Shown here: piece by piece, positions 55,365 through 64,000 of the stretch
How the letters are laid out: every line of letters begins with the position of its first letter
Numbering within the stretch: position 1 is the first letter of the stretch
Origin: Styela clava
Lineage: Eukaryota > Chordata > Ascidiacea > Stolidobranchia > Styelidae
Direction of reading: 5' to 3'
NCBI RefSeq assembly: GCF_964204865.1
Contig: NC_135259.1
Coordinates: 16,378,974 to 16,442,973 of the forward strand
DNA length: 64,000 nt
Program-made: the position numbers and the translations under genes
Notes under the pieces: generated by a model
The model's input: the letters and a program-made list of their open reading frames with translations, nothing else
What the model was told of the DNA's origin: nothing
Database searches by the model: none

Positions 55365-56702
55365 TGTGTCTCTTTTATCTCTCTTTATAGCATAAATAAA
55401 ATAGTAGTTAATCAATGTACTTAAGAAGCTGGATTCTGGAAAAGCAAAAACATTTTAGGATAGCAGCAAAAATCTGCAAACAAATCATTTCAATGGCAGT
55501 GATTTGAATAACTCATGTTGAATATTATTATAAAACTAGTTGATAAACTGTAGTATAGTGAAGCAGCACAACCAAGAGTTATATCATAATTAGATGAACA
55601 TACTAATATTACAGTAACAAAAAACAGGAAGTAAGATATAGTATTATAAGCAGTTTCTTTTTGATTGAGTCCATAATCATTAATAATCAGTATAAAGGCA
55701 ACAAGTGAATGATAAAAACATATGGTGAGTAGCATTAAAAAGCATGCCAGGAAAGCAAACAAAGTTTGTAATAGAAAATTCTTTCAGATAATTGGTATCA
55801 TTAGAAGAAGCATGAGAGTTTGAACAAAAACATGTCTATTCTCTCGCATGCGCAATTCAAAAAATAAGAATAAAAACGCTATCTTATTGAAAATAGTTCG
55901 ACTGATTTGCAATATCTTACAGGGATTTTCATATATATATATATGTGCATATATATCAATATATACCTTATATATGAAGAATATCTGTAGTGTTCAATTA
56001 ATACAACAGTTCGAATAATAAGCTTCTCCATGAAAAATATTTATATTTCAGTGTAACACTTTTATATGAACATGCAAATAGCATACAATTACTCCCTGCA
56101 TCTGGAAGACTGAAATTTTGTTACCCAGTAGAAAATATACCATAATAAATTAGTTACTCTTCACTAAACGATATACAAGTACAAAAGTCTAACAACAGGA
56201 GTTATGCCAACACTTTATATCTGTGTAAAATACATACCAAACTAATTTTTAAAAAATTAAAATTTATAACAAAACAGTTTCAATTTAGTCCAATCGCATA
56301 TTACAATTTTTCTCTATCCAATTGATAGTTCTCTCCCCGAAAATAAGGAAATATTCAAAATGAGAGTCGCTGTTTATACACAACCTCGTTGGAGTAAAAA
56401 ACAGGTAAAATTGATGACAGAAAATTCGGACTATATGAAATCTTTTCTCATATCTATATTCCTTATACTATAAAACAATTGAAATAAACTCCTAACTATC
56501 CTACCATCTTTAGCTTGATTAAGTTGATCAATTCAAAATGTCCAAAAAAACATATAGCCTGAGGGCATAAAACATCCAGACAAAATAAATCACAATAATC
56601 GCAGTAGTTATTTCTTTATGTAACTGTCTTTTATCTACATTGAAACTATCTTCACATTATTTAAATTACTCATTTAGTACAAGAGTAACTTATTGACAAT
56701 AT
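55365..56702. other. ATG2 upstream region
   Basis: Contains the acceptor-like site at 55436-55450 (minus strand) and an AT/TG microsatellite at 55930-55966. No other feature is seen. Confidence 0.5.
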
Positions 56703-56710
56703 ATTTGGAT

Positions 56711-57747
56711 TAGGGTTGCCACTTCTGGATACATTTTTTTTTCGAATCGAATCTCAAATCAAAAATTTTTGAATTGAATCTTTCCGAATCTGATTCCATT
56801 ATTTTTTTTTATTTTTTTATTGCATGCGTATTTTTGCTCAAAGTCACAAAAAAGCTCAAATCTAGATGAGTAAAACTAAAAAATGGAATAAGCTATATAG
56901 CAAAGATGATAAGGGTTTTTCAGTGAATAAGCCACACTCATTTCCATCATGATAAATGCATTGATGAAAAACTTGCTGTTGCAACTTATCTGTGAGTCTT
57001 ACAATACTGAGTTATTATTGTGTTATACTTGTATCAGGACTGAGGCAATTTTGAGAAAAACAATGTCCGTTATGGTTATGACATTTGCTAGAAAGAATTC
57101 GAAATGTTTTATTCCCGCTTGTATCGCGCTAACAAAATTAAAATTAAATACTACTTTTTTTGTAACAGCTGAAAAAAGACGTGTATGTACTATTACATTA
57201 TGTCCTTCTGATTTCGTTTACCGCCATTCGAGTGGAAGCCTGACAATTGCAAACAAAACAAATACATATTTTAGGATGAGAAACATGATTGTCAATTAAC
57301 ATTGCCGGCCGATGATTCAGTAATAGTTGTACGCGAAATATTTCAATCAGAGCAAAGTTTAAATTAAATTTCAATCAAAATTAAATATTATCTAGACGTC
57401 GGTAGCTGATTCTTTATCCAATCATGCCAGGGCGCACAATAACTTAGTCGCAGCGCAGGTGTGCTTTTGAAAATTTTCATCAAAATTGTCACAAATTTTT
57501 AGGTATACGATCTATTTAAATTCGCGCATAATAGAAACTTAGGCTATTTAGTAGAAACTGAACGTGCAGTTTGGTGGAAATTACGCCACACATCATCTCG
57601 AGTGAAGCGTAAACGAGTGTGTTGTGCCGAACTTGAAACAAATGACGGCAGATAAGTAGAAAAAGTCAATCACGAAATCCTAAAACCGATTCGGAAAAGA
57701 TGCGATTCGAATCGATCCGATTCGTAAATCCAAAAGTGGCATCCCTA
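56711..57747. mobile_element. hAT-type MITE (1037 bp)
   Basis: The ends TAGGGTTGCCACTTCTGGAT and (minus strand) TAGGGATGCCACTTTTGGAT are inverted, followed by TTCGAATCG-type sequence. The target duplication ATTTGGAT is perfect (56703-56710 and 57748-57755). Open frames inside do not resemble a transposase. Confidence 0.94.
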
Positions 57748-57785
57748 ATTTGGATGTTAATTATAATATATAAAAACCTAAGCTT

Positions 57786-58993
57786 ATCCTGTTATAGTAG
57801 GCACAATACAAAAATGTAATGAAACAAAAACATTGTAAACAACAAAAATGCATAGAATTTAATGATATATTTTTTGAGAAAAATTTTGCGAATGAAAACT
57901 GAAATTTTTTTTCAATCAGTTGGTGGCCGAAATGAAACCATATCTGAAAGAATTACATTAAACATATTACCAGAATGTGTAGCTAAAGAAGAGTGACGCC
58001 AAAGAAATTCAGCAAAATACCCAGCTAGCTTCTTCCTCTTGTTCTTTGCCTTTGCAGGGTGCCACAGAAGTTCAATATGTTTGGTATGGTCTTTACTGCA
58101 AGGATCCACAAAATTATAGCCCGCTTCTAATATCAGGTGTTGGGATTCTGAAATTTCTTCAGGTGATTCATCCTGAATGGCCCGAAACGCACTCCAGTCT
58201 TCAGTAAATATTATCGTTTCAGGGTGTATGTAATCAATTATTGGTGGAATTACAGTACTTTGTGTATCATCTGTAACTGATACCATGAATACTTCCTTGG
58301 TTTCGATACAAATTCCTCCAAACACCCATTGTTGTGGAAGAACTCGACCAACATGGTTTTTCCTCTTTGCGAAGTATACTTTATCTATTTCCACATGCTT
58401 ATCTGGACCTCCGATAGTAACAGGATTTCTTAAAAGTTTCCAAAGACACACTTCTCCCATGTATCTATTCCAGTCAGTTATTATGTCTTTTTTCATTCCA
58501 AGTTCTGATTTACAATATTTTGCGGAAGCCAATCCACATGACCACGAAAAAATAAAGCGAATTAAATCTCCATATGGCAGCCTTGAACTAGCAAGCCAAT
58601 TATCTGTTCGCACTCCTTTTTCTTTTCTACAGTTTCTTTTAGAGCAACGCCATCGATTCTTGTTTCCTCCTCCGAAAACTAGCTTCATTGAGTGTCCATT
58701 CGCACATTTTCGTTTCAACTGCAGTATTCCAACCTCTTGTAAATATTTGATGCATTTCTCTTCATTGTCAAGTTTAGGAATAAGCATTTTTAAACTTTCC
58801 ATTGTAATACTCTTGTTTTCTCGAAAAAATAACACTTATTGGAAATATTACCAGATGATGGGGGCTGTAGAGATGAGGCAATTTAAAAGCAGATAGAAGA
58901 TTGACAAAATATATTATGAGACAATCACAGACTCACAGTGTCAGCTGTTTTTGTACAGTAAATCATATAGCTGTATAGCCTACCAGTATACGG
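57786..58993 (-). mobile_element. putative Merlin (IS1595-like) DNA transposon
   Basis: A 10-bp direct repeat, ACCTAAGCTT, lies at 57776-57785 and 58994-59003, enclosing the transposase. Merlin elements make 8-9 bp target duplications. The inner edges are ATCCTGTTATAGTAGGC on the left and (minus strand) CCGTATACTGGTAGGC on the right, an imperfect inverted match sharing GTAGGC. The boundaries are tentative, as the terminal match is weak. Confidence 0.55.
57912..58835 (-). CDS. Merlin/ISXO2-like (IS1595 family) transposase
   Basis: One intact frame of 307 residues; the internal Met12 (MESLKMLIPKL) is also a plausible start. The N-terminal zinc-ribbon-like part has CANGH (44-48) and CSKRNC (64-69). 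The ISXO2-like RNase H core follows: VEIDKVYFAKRKNHVG gives Asp151 in the place of the family's EIDES..RKY motif; FTEDWSAFRAI gives Asp213; and DHTKHIELLWHPAK gives Glu255 in the place of HTNxIE..W. The DDE triad is therefore present. No stop or frameshift occurs. Either a recently active Merlin transposon or a domesticated copy; the flanking direct repeat favours the former. Confidence 0.85.
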   Translation of the reverse strand: MLFFRENKSITMESLKMLIPKLDNEEKCIKYLQEVGILQLKRKCANGHSMKLVFGGGNKNRWRCSKRNCRKEKGVRTDNWLASSRLPYGDLIRFIFSWSCGLASAKYCKSELGMKKDIITDWNRYMGEVCLWKLLRNPVTIGGPDKHVEIDKVYFAKRKNHVGRVLPQQWVFGGICIETKEVFMVSVTDDTQSTVIPPIIDYIHPETIIFTEDWSAFRAIQDESPEEISESQHLILEAGYNFVDPCSKDHTKHIELLWHPAKAKNKRKKLAGYFAEFLWRHSSLATHSGNMFNVILSDMVSFRPPTD

Positions 58994-59253
58994 ACCTAAG
59001 CTTCATAGGTCGAAGATTCCAGTTGTTCCAGTATTAAAATGATTTAGGCAGTTAGGGCACTACTTACTAAATTTTTCGGTAGACTCTATGACTTCTATTT
59101 AGGGGTGAGCTAAAAGGGTTCGGAACCTCTATTTTTGACATGTAAAAAAGGGTATTTTTCTGTATCATAAAAAGCAATTTTCATAGCTTTTTAGACACTC
59201 CTGAAGACTCTTGAAAATGAAAACCCAAGTTTTTCGGCCTGTGGTCTGACCTG

Positions 59254-60089
59254 CTAGGGTGGCTTACCCACTTTGCGGCCACGACCTATTTGCGACCATC
59301 AACTTCATCGATTAAATTAATGATGAAAAAATTAACAAACCGTGACGATATTTCTCACGCGTTATTTTCCACTTATCCCTCATAGTTCTGCGAAATTACA
59401 CTAAAATGCAGCCACAAACAAAAAGTTACGACCGAAAACCAGACCGAAGAAAAAAAAAGGACCACTTTTTCAGGTCGCCAACTACCCATTGTTCCTTTAA
59501 AAAAGCTTGAAAATTCATACAAATATAAGAGATAAAGAGATGAAACTTGGCAGGTGGGTAGAGTTGTGTTTCTTTTAACCATCTTTAAAGTTTCGCGTTT
59601 CTACATTTGAAGGAGGGGGAATAGGGGGGTGCGCATTTCCAATACGTCGATAATATCTTTGTCCACCAATTTGCGACCACCGTGTTTTTGTCTGTTTGAT
59701 TGCTGTGATGCGGTGCTTTGTTTATAATTTAACGAGTTTTGTTCGAAATAACCGCGGTCTCAAAATATATGACGGTCAGAAATGCAATTAGAAGCCTATT
59801 TTTTTCACGCATGGCTGCGTATGCCGTAGTCTCGACGCAGCAGAAACGATGTTCAAGGCTTGAAATCAGTGGTCGCACACTGGTCGTTCGGTCACGAATA
59901 CGTCTTCAGAGTGTTGTACGTTGGCGGTTTGTATAGCTTTAACCCCTGGTCGTAGAAAGTTAATTCGAGGTTTGACACATAGAATAAATGCCAATGCACC
60001 TACGGTAAAAATTAACGGGTTCGAAATATTGGTTTTTGTTTTATAGCGGTTTGAATGAAATCGTCCGCAGACTGGCTACACCACCCTAG
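59254..60089. mobile_element. TIR element of unassigned superfamily (836 bp)
   Basis: The left end CTAGGGTGGCTTACCCACTT and right end (minus strand) CTAGGGTGGTGTAGCCAGTC continue as imperfect inverted repeats through CTGCGG-like sequence for about 28 bp. Inside, GACCTATTTGCGACCA and CCAATTTGCGACCACC recur. No clear target duplication is found. No transposase is recognised. Confidence 0.65.
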
Positions 60090-61675
60090 CTGTTACAGTT
60101 AAATTTGGCGATTAGAAATGTCAGAACCCCCCTTTCAGCCTTTGAAAATTACTGGCTACGACCCAGCTTCTAGTTATTATTTAATTAAGGACTGCCAGTG
60201 CCGATACCTATCTGCCTTCGTTAGACTGGTCGACTAATCACAAAAGTACATAGGCTATTACAGTATTATGAAACCGTTTTACCAGATTGAGAGATTAAGC
60301 TAGCCCTGTGCCCTGCCGAAATCAATTAGGTACCGTACACCCTACCATATTTAATGTACGGTACAAATTGTATTTCAATTCTGTATTTCAGTAATTGTAT
60401 TCTACAGACAGACAAACAGTTAGAGAACTGGCTACACTACAACAGCACCCGAATACAGAGTCCTGGTACCGTACGTTTATGAATCAAAATTTTAAAAACA
60501 AAATAAAAAGCGTGAAGACTAAAAGTAGGTACGGTAATTTATATGCCTCCTTTCTGCCTTCTGAAAACTGAGTTACAGTGACCAGTCGAATTTTGAGATT
60601 TGAAATTTAGGGTTTTATAATGCTCCTACCAATACAATAACTGACACTCAAAACGAAATACTGTGTGTGGCTGTGGCCAAAACAACAAAGGCAACAAAGC
60701 CATAAACTCCCACGCAACACAAGATAACGCCACCTAAAAGCCTGACCTAAAACAGTAAAAGCCTGACGTCGCTGTCTTCTTTTTGTTGTCATTTCCCATT
60801 AATCAAAATTCATACCCGCCATTTTGTAGAAGACCATCGTTAAATGATACTGACACCAATGACGTTGTTTAATTCATTGCTGACACACACTACGTGACAA
60901 GTAGTTGACGTTACCTAACTTTACCATAAAATACGTTTAACGGATAATAGCATTCCAGAGGCAAGTTGGCTAGTTTTTGATTTTATGAAACATTTTTGGA
61001 CTGTTATGCTAATTTTATTTTTTCATTTCGTTCGTTTTTTGATAAGATGTAGTTTTCCATTTACTTCACAGTTTTTCGCGCTATACATCGCTATGCGTTG
61101 TTATCTACGACTTTGATCGTCATTTTTTTAGTTTCATATTCGCCTTGTCACTAGATTAGGTCCGATTCCGAATTGACAAAAAATTCATGACCCGAATGTG
61201 TCAATAATAAATTAGCTCCGAATTCCAAATTAAAAATGTGACTCGTTACTCATATTTCTGGTGATCTCATCTTGTGTCCTGGCATAGCCATTATATAACT
61301 AGTCTGGAAGCTTTAGCTTTCTTGCATGACACCGAGTTGTTGACAGCGACATCTGGTGTTAGCGTGGGTTTTACACCTCTGTCGTCCGCTGGACAATCGA
61401 ATCATACAGGCGTTGTTGGATTTTTTACAGGGTATGTTTACAGATTTGAAGTTGCGCGAAGTTGACAAGATATAGAAAACTGAAAATAAAAATGCATAAT
61501 ATTATTATAAAATATGAATATATACCGTATATGCAGGAAAGGCAGTTCAGAATCCTATCGTAAGCCACTGCGATACAGGTACCGGTACCGGTACCGTAGT
61601 ACCGTACCGGTGCTGTCAATTTTTAATCACTTTTACGCCAGTAATTTGCTTTTCAGGTAAGTTACAGATTTAATT
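60090..61675. other. region upstream of the THAP transposase
   Basis: No exon supported. CGGTAC/GGTACC motifs recur at 60330-60365, 60465-60475 and, densely, at 61577-61612. It probably includes the 5' part of the P-type element or its promoter; no terminal inverted repeat was identified. Confidence 0.45.
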
Positions 61676-64000
61676 ATGGTTCCAAGCAAGCATCGATGGT
61701 CTGGATCATACTGCTGCATTCCTGGTTGCAAAAGTTCATCCGGGAATGGTGACCATTTGTATCATGTCCCGGATGGTAAGAATAAGAAATTTGGAATGCC
61801 TTCAAAGGAATGGGCACAAAAGTTTCATCAGGTTTGTTTGGTATCGACAATTTTCCCCTTTCTTCCGTATTTCATTTCGGCCATCAAAAGCATGGGTGAA
61901 GTTTATGCTTCCATTTCAGAAATATGCTGCATGCAACTGATGTATGTGAAGTAGCCTAAAGAGTTTTCACTGTGTATTTTGTGCTTTATGCATTCTAATA
62001 TTATGTATTCTAATTAACTCACTTATTTTGCAATATTAATTGCTAAGTAATTTTCTATTGCACCCAGGTTGTGTTCAAATATCGCTTCTCTCCTAATTTC
62101 AAAAGCAAAGTTGAGGATGGTAAGGTCAGAATTTGTGGTGATCATTTCGAGGATGAAGATATCCAAAAGACCAATAAAAGAAGTTGGATTAAGTTTGGAG
62201 CATTACCTACAAAATGTTTGCCAAGAAAATCGCATGAAGTATCTCCTTGCCCACCAAGAAGGATTGTTCCCAAATATTCATCCACAAATGACTGTCCATC
62301 TTCATCATCTCAATCTTCGATTTACAATTCCATCAATGAAATAATTACAGCTTTTGAAAGTATTACCCTGAAAAACTGGAGAATGCATCGAATTAATGCA
62401 CACAAAGCTCATTTCACATACTACTCTAATTACAGTTTACATGCGACACCGGAAATAAGCCTTTTAATTTGCCAATTTGATCAAAAACCATTTTACTTTT
62501 CTTGCGCTTTTGCTGGAGTTTACTCTTCCACTATATCATCGACACTAAGTTTGAGAGGAATTTCAATTTCAATCTTACTCAAAAACTTGGTTGATCTCAC
62601 TCCTTGTTTTGGTTATAATGTTGTTTCCACAAAGAGTTCATGGATTCCCAGAAGTGTTGCAGAAATAGAAGATACTGGCGAAATTTCCTTGAAATTTAGG
62701 TAAGATATATTTGTGTTCAGTCAGATATACTATACAGATATATAATTAATTGTATTTTTGTTGAATTTATCTTTGGTATTGTATCAATACAGATATATCA
62801 GCTCTCAATGTGAAATAGCGTATTCTTATGCTGGTGCAAGACCCAACATCTGCTCTACTTGTATGCGTCTCCATGTGCATGATCAAGACAGTGACAAGCG
62901 AAAAACCAATAGATTCGAAAAACTAAAACATGTTCCACTTGCTAATCGGTGTACTTATGCTACAGCTAGTAAAGAAAGATTGGTCGCACTAGCTAATATA
63001 AATAGACAGCGGTGAGTTATTATACGCAATGACCATTGACGAAGGCTTTTGTTTTCATTTACTTTCATGTTTTACAAACTATTTGCAGTTTAAGTGATCT
63101 TGAAAATGAGGTACGAAAGGCTGGCATCATGGTTTCAACAAATATGTCCTCCATGATTGAAGGATTGTCAGAGGATGAGTTTTTAAAAGACTGGTGGGAA
63201 GTTCAGCAACATTTGCAAAAATCTAACAGTAAATTTGGAAGGAGATATCCACCATCTATTATTCGGTTGGTAAATCTACTTCGGATTATTATTATTAAAT
63301 TCATTCATCTCTCTGGCGATTTTGACTACCTTTTTGCTTGTTATATTGATAGACCAGTTATTTAAAGACCTGGGAGATATTGTTTGTAGTTCACATCAAT
63401 TGTTACTTTTAGTTACTGTCTCATGTTGTATGCAAAGTCACCATCTGCGTATAAATTCATACAAAGAATCATGGTCTTGCCTGCTCCACGTACACTGCAA
63501 AATAGCAGAAATGCTTTCTGTGGTTCATGTGAATACGGATTTCAAAAATCCATTGCTGCGCGTATACAATTAGAAGCAGATTCTGCAGAGAAAGAATGTG
63601 ACAAAATGGTTGTACTTGCAGTTGATGAAATGTCTATAAAAGGTAGTTCAGATTATACGTTTCAGTAGAATGAGTAGGCTTATTTTTTTTTTATTAATTT
63701 GGCTATGCAACTCCTGATGCAAAATCTACTATTTTCTCTCCAGAATATACATGAATTTTCGCAGCTTAGAAAGAATTTTTTTTCTGTTTCAGAAGATCTT
63801 GTGTTCAAATCATCCACTGGGGAGGTTACAGGTTATGTCGATTTTGGAAATGAATGCATTAACAATTTGTCCAAATCGTATAACAGGATTGCCAATCATG
63901 TCCTTGCGATATATGTTCGAGGTAAAGTTATTTTCAATAAGAGACGCCACTCCTATATTTTAGTGCCTGTGCACACATTCCATTTTTCACTGTACAATTG
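61676..64000 (+). CDS. THAP-domain P-element-type transposase (THAP9-like), 3' end outside window
   Basis: Seven exons with matching phases: 61676-61831, 62068-62699, 62793-63011, 63089-63265, 63413-63642, 63793-63921, and 63964 to the window edge, giving at least 526 residues without a stop. Introns are short (about 40-240 bp) with GT-AG ends. The THAP zinc finger, which binds the transposon ends, has Cys14, Cys18, Cys75 and His78 (CCIPGC ... ICGDHF), with ALPTKCLP in place of the AVPTIF box. A CSTC motif follows in exon 3. The catalytic RNase H-like core starts in exon 5 with YAKSPSAYKFIQ and AVDEMSIK, where Asp466 is the first acidic catalytic residue, and exon 6 continues EDLVFKSSTGEVTGYVDFG, characteristic of P/THAP9 transposases. 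The remaining catalytic acids lie beyond the edge. Whether it is an active transposon or a host gene cannot be decided here. Confidence 0.87.

Noticed and set aside
56949..57299. Plus-strand open frame of 116 codons inside a hAT MITE
   Set aside because: No transposase motif; element is non-autonomous by size and content.
58285..58896. Plus-strand open frame of 203 codons
   Set aside because: Antisense shadow of the Merlin transposase, which has clear catalytic motifs on the other strand.
1..64000. CRISPR arrays, bacterial operons, riboswitches or contamination
   Set aside because: No regularly spaced short repeats; spliced genes, animal gene families and hAT/gypsy/LINE content show eukaryotic DNA throughout.

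Overview
This is nuclear DNA from an animal, probably an invertebrate chordate. It is AT-rich, its spliced genes use GT-AG introns, and its intergenic space is packed with DNA transposons. A collectin-like gene (signal peptide, short collagen stretch, neck, C-type lectin domain), an M6/proteolipid gene, an ATG2 gene and several single-exon genes together suggest a tunicate. That placement is inference; no single sequence here proves it.

Host genes, left to right: a single-exon GNAT acetyltransferase (19372-20025, +); a five-exon collectin-like lectin that I assembled from phase-matched exons (31007 down to 27230, -); amidophosphoribosyltransferase PPAT (38401-39996, +) followed 413 bp later by the rRNA-processing endonuclease LAS1L (40410-41798, +); an M6/PLP-family tetraspan membrane protein in two exons (45990 to 44170, -); and the autophagy lipid-transfer protein ATG2 as one 6.8-kb open frame (55364 to 48543, -). 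These are housekeeping, membrane and innate-immune genes with no shared pathway. PPAT and LAS1L are the only close same-strand pair.

Transposons fill most of the rest. Nine hAT-type insertions can be delimited to the base by inverted termini plus 8-bp target duplications: 3228-5099, 13704-15339 with 14050-14498 nested inside, 16560-17176, 18254-19192, 23515-24413, 31485-32511, 42060-42396 and 56711-57747. A short one at 32678-32915 and a large one at 22108-25327 (which hosts 23515-24413) bring the total to eleven. Several loose hAT termini also occur. A Ty3/gypsy element (6153-9368, -) has a CAGAG target duplication and two LTR segments identical over 115 bp, but its 5' LTR is broken by a hAT fragment and gag/protease are gone. 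A Merlin/IS1595-type transposase with an intact DDE triad (57912-58835, -) lies between 10-bp direct repeats. The right edge carries the first seven exons of a THAP-domain P-element-type transposase (61676 to beyond 64000, +). LINE fragments, tRNA-derived SINE pieces, a ~150-bp-unit minisatellite and CGGTAC hexamer tracts complete the picture.

The most interesting items are the collectin-like gene whose lectin domain has lost the usual calcium/sugar motifs, the coding-competent Merlin and P-type transposases, the mosaic hAT families that share interiors but have different ends, and the run of intron-poor genes with splice-acceptor-like AG just upstream of the start codon (possible spliced-leader trans-splicing).
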